Part shown: in pieces, positions 1 through 11,529 of the stretch | How positions within the stretch are numbered: position 1 is the first letter of the stretch | How the letters are laid out: the number at the start of each line of letters is the position of its first letter | Assembly (NCBI GenBank): GCA_033557465.1 | Contig: CM066033.1 | Coordinates: 1,306,247,519-1,306,311,518 of the forward strand | Direction of reading: 5' to 3' | Length of the DNA: 64,000 nt | Source: Ichthyophis bannanicus | Lineage: Eukaryota > Chordata > Amphibia > Gymnophiona > Ichthyophiidae | Position numbers and translations under genes: made by a program | The notes under the pieces: generated by a model | The model's database searches: none | The model's input: the letters and a program-made list of their open reading frames with translations, nothing else | Told to the model about the DNA's origin: nothing

Positions 1-29
1 GAGAAGGAAAACTATGGATCTAAGAGAGT

Positions 30-1154
30 ATGCATATCAGAGCGGGGGTGGGGGGGGAAGGAGAAGGAGAACCCCATGCTGTGGAGAATAAAAATAAAAA
101 TGCAGCGCAGCAGGAGGCAGCGGAGGGGCCCTCAAATAGAAATATAAATGAACAAGGAAAGGAAATGATAAAAGACCTTTCTAAAGCAGAGTTAAAGGAA
201 TGGTTCACGGAAATAAAGAAGGAGGTGCAAGCTGTAAAAATAGAGCTAAGTGATCTTATAGGGAATTTGAAGGAGGAAATAGGGGAATTGACCCATACAG
301 CGGGAATGCACGAGAATCGATTGCAAAGTTTGGAGCAGTTTCAAGAGGAGCAAGAAAAGAGATGGCAGGAAGTCCAACAAGGGCAAAAGGAGATGCAGTA
401 TAAATTGGAGGACTTGGAAAATAGATCATGCAGGAATAACCTGAGGATTAGAGGAGTACCGGAGGAGAAGGAATTTCAAGATAGCACAAAGGTGACAGTA
501 TCAATATGTTCAGAAATCCTCAGCAAAGAGGAGGAAGCAGTAGCTTCCGGAGAGATTGCGTTGGACAGAGCACATAGAGTGTTGGGAGTGGCGAGAGTGA
601 ATCGACTGAGAGACATTATTATCTGCTTTAAAGATTATAAAATGAAAGAAAGGGTTGCAACAAAAATGAGGAGCATCGGAGCCCTCAATTGGCAGGGCTA
701 CCCGATAACTATATACGAGGATTTGTCTATTGGAACACTACAAAGAAGGAGAGCCATGCAACCTGTAACGCAGGCCTTAAGAAGCGGAGACATTAAATAT
801 AGGTGGCTGCATCTGTTTGGGCTGTTATTTACAGTAAAAGGGAAGATCTGGAGAGTAGAAACACCAGAAGAAGCGAATAAAGCGCTACAAGAAGCGGGAA
901 TGAGGAGTGAGAAAAATAGTGGTGGGAATGGTATGGGCCAAACTGAGTGGGAAGGGCACAGAGAAGAAGCTCTGAAGAGCAGCAGGAATTACAGAGGGAA
1001 AGGAGTAAAGAGAACAAAGAAAGGACTAAGCGTTGAATGGATCAGCGGCTGGAGACCTATAACATGGACAAGGTGGGAGAGGAAGAGAACGTTGAGTGGA
1101 CGCTCTGGGGACAATCATAAAAGAAAACAAAAATTGTGTGGACTACAAAAATGA
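30..1154 (+). CDS. L1 ORF1 protein (RNA-binding chaperone)
   Basis: This 374-residue open frame has the L1 ORF1p plan. Residues about 45-130 are a charged coiled coil for trimerisation. An RRM starts at the ENRSCRNNLRIRGVPE signature (about 130-145) and runs to about 230. A C-terminal domain follows, with YPITIYEDLS and a later IKYRWLHLF stretch (about 225-295). Family knowledge: ORF1p coats L1 RNA in the cytoplasm and helps target-primed reverse transcription. The last 75 residues are basic and poorly conserved and may be read out of frame. I chose the ATG at 30 because the upstream ATG at 14 is in another frame. It is open, but its partner ORF2 is broken. Confidence 0.85.
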   Translation: MHIRAGVGGEGEGEPHAVENKNKNAAQQEAAEGPSNRNINEQGKEMIKDLSKAELKEWFTEIKKEVQAVKIELSDLIGNLKEEIGELTHTAGMHENRLQSLEQFQEEQEKRWQEVQQGQKEMQYKLEDLENRSCRNNLRIRGVPEEKEFQDSTKVTVSICSEILSKEEEAVASGEIALDRAHRVLGVARVNRLRDIIICFKDYKMKERVATKMRSIGALNWQGYPITIYEDLSIGTLQRRRAMQPVTQALRSGDIKYRWLHLFGLLFTVKGKIWRVETPEEANKALQEAGMRSEKNSGGNGMGQTEWEGHREEALKSSRNYRGKGVKRTKKGLSVEWISGWRPITWTRWERKRTLSGRSGDNHKRKQKLCGLQK

Positions 1155-1199
1155 CAACAGCAGGACTTGAAATGTATAAGGTTACAATGGAAGAAGGGA

Positions 1200-1534
1200 T
1201 ATAAGATGTATATATAATGTTTGATGAATAAGGGAAGGGGAATTGGAAATGGGGACGGCAATGATGGTGGAGGAGGGAAGGGGAAGGAGGTGGGAGAAGG
1301 GGCAGGTGGGGGGAGCAGGGGGCGCACTACTCCTGGAAAAGTAGGGGGAGTTGGGGGAGGGGGGAGGAGGGAGGGCAGAGTAGGGGGGAGGAGGGAGGAA
1401 GAAGGAGGGGAGCAGAGGGCAAAGAGGGAGAGCAGGGGGAAAGAGGAGGTGAGGTGGAGGAAGATGGGGGGAGGTGGGAGGAGAGTAGGAGAAAAAGGGA
1501 GGGGCCAGGGGAACGGGGAGAAGGGAAACTAAAG
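1200..1534 (+). other. G-rich polypurine tract between L1 ORF1 and ORF2
   Basis: More than 300 bases are almost purely purine on the plus strand, with many runs of four or more G. The open frames here on both strands are low-complexity shadows (Gly/Arg or Pro/Ser). The tract separates ORF1 from ORF2 and could form G-quadruplexes. I see no gene in it. Confidence 0.7.
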
Positions 1535-3698
1535 CAGTTTAGGGTCACTACCATAAATGTTAAAGGGTTGAGAACATAGCAAAAACGTAAAATGCTTAAG
1601 GGGGAGGGTAGGTGTATGAATGCGGATGTAATCTGTGTACAAGGGACACATTTGAGAGTGGGGCAGGAATATTTGTTAAATTCTAAAAAGTATCCAAAGG
1701 TGGTGTTAGGGGGGCAGCGAGCTAATCCTAGGAAAAGGGGGGGATTTTGGTAGGGGAAGCATATAGGAATTCAGTGATAGACGAGGGGAGAGGGAAAGAG
1801 GGGAGATGGGTGGGGGTGAAGCTGCGAATGGTGGAGGAAGAGGTATGGGTGATAAGTGTGTATGGACTAAATGAGGGACAGGGGGAAGCACTGGATAAAA
1901 TGACAATGGAATTAGAAGAATTGGGTGACACACATTTAATATTGGGGGAGATTTTAATCTTACTAGTAAGCCAAGGTTGGATAATAGTGGGGGGCAGGGA
2001 AGGGGAGGAAAGAGGGATCACCAAAGCTTGAGGATGCAAGAAAGGTTGGGGGTGATAGATTTATGGCGGTCTAGACACCCAGGGGAGCGGCGGTACACAT
2101 TTTACTCACAGGTGCATGGCTCATACAGCAGATTGGTCATGATCTGGGGGGTGGTAAATGGGCCTCAAAAGGTACTGGAGATTGAGTAGGGAAAAATTAC
2201 TTGTTCAGATCATGCTCCTGTTAGTGCGAGCTTTGACATAGGGGTGGAGGAGGAGGGGATCAAGTTTTGGAAACTAAATGACTCATTGTTGGATGATGAG
2301 GCACAGGTGGGGGTAGTGCGAGAGGCGATAGAGTATTTGGCTTTTAATGAGACGGGGGAGGCCAAGTTGAAAACAGTATGGGATGGTTTGAAGGCAGTGA
2401 TTAGAGGGAAATAATTAGTATAGCTGCAAGGCAGAAAAGGGAGAAGAAGGGGAAAGAAGGAGAGCTGTTAGAGCAGATAAGGCAGCTGGAGGGCCAACAT
2501 CAGAGGAAGGAGGGTACCGGGGTAATGGCCCAATTGATAAAAGCAAGAGCAGAGTTGGATAGTTTGAGAGATCACAAAATAGCGTATAAACTAAGGGTAT
2601 TAAAAAAACAATATTCTGAAGGGGGAAACAAAGCAGGAAGGCTTTTGGCAAGTAGGTTGAGATCCCAACGGCAGGCAGCATTCATAGAGGGGATTAGAAA
2701 CAATAAGGGGCAGATGGTACATCATACGAAGGAGATTAGTCAGGTCTTTAGAGATTATTATAAAACATTATACAAAAGTGAGCTGCAAATGGGAAAGGAG
2801 GAGATACAGAGATATTTGCAGGAATGCGGGCTGAGTAAGGTGGACTCAGAGGATAGGGAAAGAATAGGAGCAGAGATTAAGGAGGGGGAAGTGCTGGAAG
2901 CGATAAAGTCTCTGAAAATTGGGAAGGCTCCAGGCTTAGATGGGTTTACAGCACAATTTTATAAGAAGATGGGAGAGCAAATCACACCAATATTGACACA
3001 GGTATTGAATAGGGTGCTGGAAGGGGAAGGGATTCCTAAGACGATGGGGGAGGCAGGTATTATAGTACTGCCAAAACCCAGTAAGGACAAGGGGGTATGT
3101 AGGTCTTACAGGCCTATTTCGCTGATCAATTTAGATGCCAAGATATTTGCAAAGGTATTGGCGAATAGGATTCAGGGGATCTTGCCTAAGATAATACATA
3201 GGGATCAAACTGGGTTTGTTAAGGGGAGGCAAGGGAGTGATAATATCAGGAAGGTGCTAAATATTGTTTGGCATCTTCAGGGAAATGGAGAGCAAGCGGT
3301 ATTAGTTATGGTGGACAGGGAGAAGGCATTTGACCGGGTAGAGTAGTTATATATGTTTCAAGTGCTGGAGCAGATGGGGTTCAGGGAAAGGTTTATAGAG
3401 TGGATAAAGGCACTGTACGCTGATCCGAGGGCGAGGATTAGGATAAATGGGGGATACTCCAAGCAGTTTGAACTGGGGGGGGGGGTACCAGACAGGGGCG
3501 TCCTCTCGCACCACTTTTGTTCGCGTTAGTGATTGAACCCTTGGCTGAAGCCGTAAGGAGGGTGGTGGATGTAAAGGGGGTGGTGGTGGAAGGGAGGGAG
3601 GAGAAAATAGCATTCGTGGATGATGTAATCTTCTTGTTGGCGCAGCCATTGACAACACTGCCAGTATTGATGACAGTAATAAATGGATATAGTAAGGT
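1535..3698 (+). pseudogene. L1 ORF2, endonuclease and reverse transcriptase part (broken)
   Basis: The endonuclease-like part runs from about 1535 to 2200 in shifting frames: a TTINVKGLR start, ADVICVQGTHL, then an ILGG-type segment near 1940. The RT is open at 2525-3346 (273 residues), with GKAPGLDGF, RPISLINLDAKIFAKVLANRIQ, QTGFVKGRQ and MVDREKAFDRVE. A TAG stop follows, then a frameshift, and the catalytic FVDD box lies near 3612-3625 in another frame (usual form FADD). Family role: nicks the target and copies L1 RNA at the site. The frame is cut at 3698 by the BovB LINE and resumes at 4985. Confidence 0.8.
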
Positions 3699-4974
3699 GT
3701 TGTTGTTAAGTGCCGTCGAGTCAGAGTCGACTCATGGCGACCCTCTGGATAGCTATCCTAAATTGTGTTCGGTCTTCAGTCAGGCGGCTTATTGTTGACA
3801 GACTGGTACCCATAGCTGCTGTTATTGTATCGATCCATCTCATTGCTGGCCTTCCTCTTTTGCGTTGACCTTCTATCTTGCCAAGCATGATGTCTTTCTC
3901 TAATGATCTCTCTCTCTGCATGATGTGTCCAAAGTATGAAAGTCGAAGTCTTGTCATCTGAGCTTCTAAAGAAAGCTTAGGTTTGATCTCCTCTAGTACA
4001 GACTGGTTTGTTCTTCGGGCAGTCCATGGTATACACAGTATTCGCCGCCTGCACCATAATTCAAAGGCATCAATTTTCTTCCTGTCTATCTTTTCACTGT
4101 CCAGCTTTCACATCCATATGATGTTATTGAAAATACCATGGCTTGAACAAGTCGAATCTTTGTATGGAGAGAGACATCTCTGCTCTTGAGAATCTTATCT
4201 AGGTCTTTTATAGCCATTCTGCCAAGAGCAATGCGTTGTCTGATTTCTTGACTGCTTGTTGCTTCTTTATTGATAGTTGATCCAAGTAGGTGAAAGTTAT
4301 TCACGATTTCAATTTCTTCTCCTTCGACGATGAACCTGTTGATTATGCCAGTTGTCATGATCTTTGTCTTCTTTACATTAAGGTGCAGGCCCATTTTGAG
4401 ACTATGTTCTTTGATTGTGAGAAGCAAATGTTTCAGATCATCTTCACTTTCCGCCAGTAATGTGGTATCATCAGCATAGCGAAGGTTGTTGATGAGTCTT
4501 CCACCAATCTTCACACCTCTGTTGTCTTCATACAATCCTGCTGCTCTGATGATTTGTTCTGCATATAAATTAAACAGGTAGGGGGAAAGTATGCAGCCTT
4601 GTCTTACACCTTTGCTTATTTTAAACCATTCTGTTTCTCCTTGTTCCGTTCGAACTGTTGCTTCTTGATCAATGTACAGATTGTGCAAGAGAACGATCAG
4701 GTGTTCTGGTATACCCATGCTTCTTAATGTGGCCCAGAGTTTCCCATGGTTTACACAGTCAAAAGCTTTGCTATAGTCGATAAAGCACAAATAGATATCC
4801 TTTTGGTATTCTTTAGTCTTGTCAAGGATCCATCTCACATCTGCAATGATGTCTCTCGTTCCTCGCCCTTTTCTGAACCCTGCTTGCACTTCAGGTAGTT
4901 CTTGTTCCAGGTATGATTGTAGTCTCTTTTGAATAATCTTCAGTAGAATCTTGCTGGCATGTGGGATCAGAGCG
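3699..4974 (-). mobile_element. 5'-truncated RTE/BovB-type LINE with 10-bp target duplication
   Basis: The element is flanked by the exact direct repeat ATAGTAAGGT at 3689-3698 and 4975-4984. Its 3' end, at the left, reads on the minus strand GACTCGACGGCACTTAACAAC, the typical BovB end. About 1.28 kb remain, holding only the later RT and C-terminus. Joining the flanks restores the L1 ORF2 reading (GYSKV then AGYKMNEGKTEV), so the insertion boundaries are certain. Confidence 0.92.
3721..4970 (-). pseudogene. RTE/BovB reverse transcriptase, C-terminal half
   Basis: A 267-residue frame at 4086-4889 carries GFRKGRGTRDIIADVRW, CFIDYSKAFDC (RT motif A), GVRQGCILSPYLFNLYAE (motif B) and LRYADDTTL (motif C, catalytic Asp pair intact), then the thumb segment GRMAIKDLDKILKSRDVSL. 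A second frame at 3721-3957 continues with RLSYFGHIMQRERS and GRPAMRWIDTITAAM, the usual RTE C-terminus. A short gap with a frame change near 3960-4085 still encodes the expected ELWCWR-like stretch. The endonuclease is absent because of 5' truncation, so it cannot mobilise itself. Confidence 0.85.
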
Positions 4975-4984
4975 ATAGTAAGGT

Positions 4985-5480
4985 AGCGGGATATAAAATG
5001 AATGAGGGGAAAACAGAGGTCCTTGGGTTTAATATGAAGGAGGGCTTAGAGGAGCGGTTGAAGTTGCATTTTACGTTTAAGTGGGTGAAGCAACAGTTCA
5101 AATACCTGGGGATACAATTGGGGAAGCCCATCGAGAAGATAAAGCAGTGGAACTATCAGGGTTTGACAGAAAATATACGGGGAGATTTATCAAAGTGGGG
5201 AGGGGGCATAGACTGTCATGGTTGTGCTGTATAGAGGTGGTGAAGATGAATATCTTGCCAAGATTGTTGTTTTTGTTTACCTCTTTGCCATGTAGGGTGA
5301 CTAAGGAGATAGGGAAGTTGCAGAATATGATAATGCAGTTTATTTGGGAGGGGAAGCATCCGAAGGTAGCAAGGGGGACAATGTATCAACTGCGGGCGGT
5401 AGGGGGGTTGGGGGGTCCCATGTTTAATGAAATATTTTGAAGTGGCACAATTGAGGGCATTATTAGCTTGGAGGGAGGGG
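4985..5480 (+). pseudogene. L1 ORF2, segment after the RT core
   Basis: Two overlapping frames read AGYKMNEGKTEVLGF, QFKYLGIQLGKPIEK and, after a shift, VVKMNILPRLLFLFTSLP and MIMQFIWEGKHPKVAR. These match the L1 ORF2 region just after the catalytic box. It follows directly from 3698 once the BovB insertion is removed, and stops at 5480 where the L2 tail begins. At least two frameshifts are present. Confidence 0.8.
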
Positions 5481-5482
5481 GT

Positions 5483-7998
5483 GGATATTTTTATTTATTT
5501 TATTTATAAATTTCTTCTATACCGCCCCTTCCAGAGATCAAGGGCGGTTTACATGGAACAGTTAACAATTTTGTATACATCAGTATACTTTACATAGAAC
5601 AGTGTTTAAACTATGTACAGGTAAGATTCCATGGAACATTAACTGAACTAAATTACAGGAACTATTTACAAGGCGCAGTAAAACAACAGTTTGCATAAGA
5701 CATTTGCAGTGAGTAAATGGATATTAATGAGAGAATTATTTACGTTAATCATTTGTTCTGTCTTGAGTCCTGTGGGGGTGTTTCGGTGGATGTTGGGGGG
5801 AAGTTTTCTGTTGGTGGGGGATTTCAAAGTGGATTGTGAAGAGGTAGGTTTTGAGTTCTTTTTTTTGAATTGATGTATGTCTTTTATCAATCGTAGAGTT
5901 AGTGGAAGTTCGTTCCAGAGGGTGAGGGCATTAAAGGAGAAGGCCCCAGTGCTTGTGGTTGTCTTTGTTTTTCTGATAGTTGTATTTATGGTGAGAGAGT
6001 GGGTTGCATTTCGTCTGCGCGTTCTTGTTCTTGATGGGGGGTGTAGTAGGGTTGATAGCTGTGAGGGGGAAATGTCATTAAGGAGTTTGAAGGTTGTTAG
6101 TAGGATTTTATATTTTATGCGGCTATTTATGGGGAGCCAATGCAGATCTAACAATATTGGAATCACGTGGTCGGTTAGTCTGGCTTTAGTGATCATCTTG
6201 GCACATATGTTCTGAGCTCTTTGTAGTAGGTAGATGCTTTTCAGTGGTAGACCAATTAGGAGACTATTACAGTAGTCAAAATGGGGGGTGATGAGAGTAT
6301 TGACTACTGATCTAAAATCATGAATGTCAAGGAGGGGTCTTAGGTGTTGTATTGTCTTAAGTTTGAAGAATATTGTTTTTACTGTCTGTTTTATGTGTGG
6401 AAGCATGGTGAGTGAGTGGTCTAATATTACTTCTAGGTATTTTACCTCTTTTTTTAACAGGTATAGTTGTTTTGTTTATTGTGATTGCTGTTGGGTAGGT
6501 GTCATCAGCGACAGGCTTTCTCGTTATAAACATTGCTTCGGTTTTTTTTAAGGTGGAGGTTAAGGTGGTTAGTTTCAAACCATGTGGTGGCCTCACTCAT
6601 GCATTCAGATAAATTGTCATATTTAGGGTTGTTAGTATTTATAGGGATGGCAAGCATGATGTCGTCGGCATATATAAAACGGTTAATTTTGTGTTTTTTG
6701 AAGATATTTGTAATGGGCTGTAGGTATAAGTTGAAGAGTAGGGCAGAGAGGGCTGAGCCTTGTGGAATTCCCTAACCTTGGGGAAAAGTTTCTGAAGTGT
6801 CTTGGCCTAATTGAACACGTATTAGTCTGTGTGAGAACTGTCCCACCTATTCCTAGGTTTTGTAATCTATTGATCAGTGTGTCGTGGTTGATGCTATCAA
6901 ATGCGGCAGATATATCTATAAAGAGGAGTATAAAACCTTGGTTGTTGTCGTTTGTGCCTTTGATAAGGAGGTCTAGAAATGCAATTAGGAGAGTTTCAAC
7001 TCCATGGAAGGAGCGGAATCCAAATTGGTGCGAATCAAGGGGTTTGTGTTCATCGATGCGTTCTTGTAATTCGAGTTGTATGTTTTTTTCTATTATTTTG
7101 GCAATGAATGGTATGCTAGCAATGGGTCTGTAAGAGTTTGGGTCTTTTGGGTCCAGTTTACTGTTTTTTATGATGGGGCGGATAAAGGTGAATTTTAAAG
7201 CTTTGGGCATGATGCCTTGTGAGAGTGATTGATTAACTATGTGTTGAATGTTTTCAACAAGAAAATCCTTTGTGGATTTGATCCACGACACTGGGCATGG
7301 GTCAAGTGGGGAGGTTGTGGTATTGATCACTGTTATAATTTTGAGGAGATGTTTTTTTTCAATCATGTGGAAAGTTGTCCATTGATAGTTGATTTTTGTA
7401 TTTGGTTTCAGCATTATGGTTGGAATGAGGGGTTTTTTCTTTAGTTTATCAGCAAAATGCAAAGCTAGGGTTTGTACGTTTATAGTGGATTGGTCAGGTT
7501 CTGGGCTTTGTGTTTTTGTTAATGTTTTTACAATCACAAAGAGTTCTCTTGGCCGATTGAGGGCTAGATTTATTACTTTGGAATGGTATTCCCTTTTTGA
7601 TTTGTTAATTGCGTTCTTGTAGTCGTTGAGTATGTTTGTGTATTTGGTTTTGTTTTCATTTGATTTTGTTTTTCTCCATCTTTTTTCTTGTTTTCTTAGT
7701 TGTTTTTGAAGCAAAGCAAGGTCCTTCTTGAACCATTTTTCGGATTTCTTTGTTCGTGTCTGGGTGGCTCTTGTGGGGGTGGCTGCTTCTTGAATTGTTA
7801 GGTTCCAATTATCTATGGTTGAGTTGATGTCTTGTAGGGTTGTGGTGAGTTTGGGCAATACCTTTTCAAGGAATATATTATTATCAAAACGGGCAAAACG
7901 TGAGTAGTGAGGTGTTATGTTTGTAGATTTTGTGGGGGTTTGTGCTAGGAGATGGAAAGTTATCAGATGATGGTCCTCAGTTGGGTACAAATAGAGTC
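5483..7998 (-). mobile_element. L2-clade LINE, 5'-truncated
   Basis: The 3' end at the left has a TTTATTTATT simple tail, then a stem-loop (5521-5548, ACCGCCC pairing with GGGCGGT), then the C-terminal coding region and RT running leftward on the minus strand. The right end breaks off inside the last part of the endonuclease (PTEDHHLITF), exactly where the CR1 3' tail begins. It lies inside the L1. Confidence 0.85.
5666..7990 (-). pseudogene. L2-clade ORF2: endonuclease end, linker, RT and C-terminal domain
   Basis: A 435-residue frame (6683-7990) starts at the end of the endonuclease, passes a long basic linker (EKWFKKDLALLQKQLRKQEKRW) and enters the RT with PNSYRPIASIPFIAKIIEK, HQFGFRSFHGVETLL and LLFIDISAAFDSINHDTL (motif A). 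Frameshifts near 6700-6800 remove the frame for motif B; remnants of the YADD region follow. A 246-residue frame (5666-6406) carries the L2 C-terminus: HFDYCNSLLIGLPL, LLQRAQNICAKMI, LLDLHWLPINSRIKYKILL and FNALTLWNELPLTLR. The order and spacing are those of L2 ORF2. It is not functional because of the frameshifts. Confidence 0.85.
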
Positions 7999-8170
7999 AG
8001 AACATAAGAACATAAGATATGCCATACTGGGTCAGACCAAGGTCCATCAAGCCCAGTATCTTGTTTCCAACAGTGGCCAATCTAGGTCATACGTACCTAG
8101 CAGTTTCCCCAAAAGACACAGGTTCCACAATGCTTGTACTGGGTCAAGCATTGATATTCTGGGTCCCTTC

Positions 8171-11110
8171 TTAATAATGGTTTATGGACCTTTCCTCCAG
8201 GAACTTGTCCAAACCTTTTTTAAACCTAGCTACACTAACAGCCTTTACTACATCCTCCGGTAACAAATTCCAGAGTTTGATTACACGTTGAGTGAAAAAA
8301 TATTTTCTTTTATTAGTCTTAAATAGTTTACCCTGTAGCTTCATTGCATGTATCCTAGTCTTTCTATATTCTGATAACGTAAACAATCGATCTACGTTTA
8401 CCCGTTCCACTCCATTCATTAATTTAAAGACCTCTATCATATCTCCCCTCAGCCATCTCTTTTCCAGGTTAAAGAGCCCGAACCTTTTTAGCCTTTCTTC
8501 ACAGGAGTATCCTTCCATCCCCTTTACCATTTTGGTGGCTCTTCTCTGAACCTTTTCTAAAATCGCTATATCCTTTTTAAGATACGGCGACCAGAATTGC
8601 ACACAATATTCAAGGTGCGGACTCACCATGGAACGATATAGAGGCATTATAATATCATTTGTTTTATCCTCCATTCCTTTCCTTATGATACCTAGCATTC
8701 TATTTGCTCTCTTGGCTGCCGCTGCACACTGAGCCGAGGTTTTTTTCATGTTATCCACAATGACGCCTAAATCTTTTTCCTGGGTGGTGGTTCCTAATGT
8801 GGAGCCTTGCATCGTGTAACCATAGTTTGGGTTGTTCTTCACTAGGTGCATAACTTTGCACTTGTCCACATTAAATTTCATCTGCCATTTTGATGCCCAG
8901 TCTTCCAATTTATCAAGATACTCTTGCAATTTTCCACAATCCTCTTGGGTTTTAACAACTTTAAATAGTTTTGTGTCATGTGCAAATCTGATAACCTCAC
9001 TCGTTATTCCACTTTCCAGGTCAATTATGAATATGTCAAAAAGCAGCGGACCCAGCACAGATCCCTGGGTACACCACTATTCACCTTTCTCCATTGGGAA
9101 AATTGGCCATTTAGCCTACCCTCTGCTTTCTATCTTTTAACCAGTTCCTAATCCACAGTAGTACACTGCCTCCTATCCCATGACTGTTTAGTTTTGCCAG
9201 AAGTCTCTGATGACGGACCTTGTCAAAGGCTTTCTGAAAGTCCAGATACACTATATCAACCGACTCACCTTTGTCCACCTGTTTATTCACACCTTCAAAA
9301 AAACCATAACAGATTAGTAAGACAAGCTCTTCCTTGTCTAAAGCCATGTTGGCTGTCTCCCATTAGGCCATGACTATCTACATGCTGAGTAATTTCATTC
9401 ATTATGATTGTTTCTACCATTTTTCCCAGTACTGATGTCAGGCTCACCGGTCTGTAGTTTCCCGGATCACCCCTTGAACCCTTTTTAAAAATTGGTGTTA
9501 CATTGGCGATCCTCCAATCTTCAGGTATTAGAGATTATTTTAATGATAGTTCACAGATTACTCATATCAGGTCTGCAATCTCATATTTCAGTTCTTTCAA
9601 CACCCTTGAATGTATACCATCCTGCCCAGGTGATTTGCTACTCTTCAGTTTATCTAATAGTTGTAATACATCTTCCCGATGTATCGATATTTCATTCAAT
9701 TCTTCCGCACCTTTAAATGTCATGGGTAACATCCCTACATCTTCCTCAGTAAAGACCAAAGCAAAGAATTCATTCAGTCTCTCCGCTATCGCAGTGTCGC
9801 CTCTTAGTGCCCCTTTAACCCCTCTATCATCTAATGGACCAACTGACTCTCACAGGTTTTTTGCTACGAATGCACATGAAAAAGTCTTTATTTCGCGTTT
9901 TTGCTTCCGCAGCAAGCTTCTTCTCAAATTCTCCCTTAGCCTGCCTTATCAATGCCTTGCATTTGACTTGCCAGTGCTTGTGCTGTTTCCAAGTTTCGTC
10001 ATTTGGCTCTTTCTTCCATTTCATGAAAGATGCTTTTTTTGCAACAGCCACATCTCTGAGCTCACCTTTAAACCATGCTGGCAGTTTTTTGGACTTCCTT
10101 CCACTTTTCTTAAAGCGTGGAATACAGCTGGTCTGGGCTTCCAAGATAGTATTTTTCAACAACACCCAAGCTTGATGTAAGTCTTTAACCTTTGCAACTG
10201 CTCCTTTTAGTGTTTTCTTAACTATTTTCATTTTATCATAGTCTCCCTTTCAAAAGTTAAAAGGTAGTACTGTGGATTTCCTTACTATCCCTCCTCCATT
10301 AATTAAATCATGCTATGATCACTATTGCCAAGTGGCCCCAACAACCTTTTCTCGTGCACTAGATCTGGTGTTCCACTAAGGACTAGGTCTAATATGGCTT
10401 GCCCTCTGATCGGCTCATGAACCAGCTGCTCCAAGAAGCAGTCATTTATTTCATCTAGGAACTTTATCTCCCTAGCATGTCCTGCCATGACACTGACCCA
10501 GTCGATACCGGGGTAATTGAAATCACCCATTGTTATTACTGTGCTGTAACTTTTGTTAGCTTCCTTGATTTCGTTGAGCATTTCATCATCCATTTGTTCA
10601 TTCTGGCCAGGCGGTCGATAGTACACCCCCACTGCCATCACCTTCCCCTTTTTACATGGAATTTCAATCCATAGAGAGTCTACAGCAAATTTTATTTATT
10701 TATTTATTTTATTTATTTAGACAGTTGTGTATACCACCTTATCCTTTAATCAAAGTGGTCACAACACAATTGGGGGATACATTTTAACAAGAGGGTATAT
10801 GAGACATATACACTAATACTTACAGGGAACATGGGCAATGGAGGGTTAAGTGGCTTGCCCAAGACCACAAGGAGCACCTGTGGGACTAGAAACCCCAGTC
10901 CTTCCGGCCCAAAGTTGCTGTCCTCTAGTGGGATTTGAACCACCGACCTTCCAGCTTGTGGTACCTTGCCCCAACCACTAGGCCACTCCTCCCTCCACAA
11001 TAAATGACTGCTTTTTGTTTCCTGCAAAAAACTTTAATCCTTTCTGACTCAATGCCCTCTCTAACATAGAGCGCAACCCCTCCACCAATTTCATCAGCTC
11101 TTATCATTAC
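8171..11110 (-). pseudogene. CR1-A ORF2: endonuclease, RT and C-terminal domain (broken)
   Basis: Read right to left: endonuclease (GGGVALYVREGIESERIKVF near 11030-11090, VGVYYRPPGQNEQ, MGDFNYPGIDW, LGNSDHS near 10303-10641), linker (9827-10231, [17 protein letters not shown]), RT (9562-9759 [16 protein letters not shown]; 9111-9347 [15 protein letters not shown]; 8171-9058 [13 protein letters not shown] and RFAHDTKLF) and C-terminal domain ([46 protein letters not shown]). The catalytic FADD reads FAHD here, so the active-site Asp pair is lost. Several frameshifts occur, and the SINE interrupts the endonuclease. The same protein is better preserved at 19511-21742. Confidence 0.88.
10685..10997 (-). 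mobile_element. tRNA-derived CORE-SINE with L2-type tail
   Basis: On the minus strand the head has pol III boxes: box A TGGCCTAGTGGTT (about 10974-10986) and box B GGTTCAAATCC (10931-10941). A MIR-like CORE segment follows (10844-10872, CTTGGGCAAGCCACTTAACC). The 3' end has a stem-loop (10733-10759) and a TTTATT simple tail, as in the L2-clade ends in this window. It interrupts the CR1 endonuclease. It is not a tRNA gene, because no cloverleaf 3' half is present. Confidence 0.82.
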
Positions 11111-11529
11111 GATATAGTTTGTACCCAGGTATCACAGTGTCTCACTGGTTGTCCTCCTTCCACCATGTCTCTGATATTCCAATCATATCTAACCTTTCAT
11201 TTAGTGCTATATATTCTAACTCTCCCATCTTATTTTTTAGACTTCTAGCATTTGCATACAAGCATTTTAGAGACTGTATTTATTCATATTAATTTGGCTA
11301 TTGGTAGACATGGGTAATTTGGGATCTTTAAGCTCTGTCTGCTCCATACTCGAGGGCATTTGGGCTACTTTATTCTATTTTGGAACCTCTCTGCTTTTGG
11401 TAGTATCCTTCAAGGATACATTCTTCCGAACTATCCGCTCTTGGGCGACTGTTGGCTTTCCCCTATTATCTAGTTTAAAAGCTGCTCTATCTCCTTTTTA
11501 AAGGTTCATGCCAGCAGCCTGGTTCCATC

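Noticed and set aside
1221..1933. Gly/Arg- and Pro/Ser-rich frames
   Set aside because: They are shadows of polypurine sequence between and inside L1 ORFs.
10925..10990. tRNA gene
   Set aside because: Boxes A and B are present, but the rest is SINE body and LINE tail; no acceptor stem closes.
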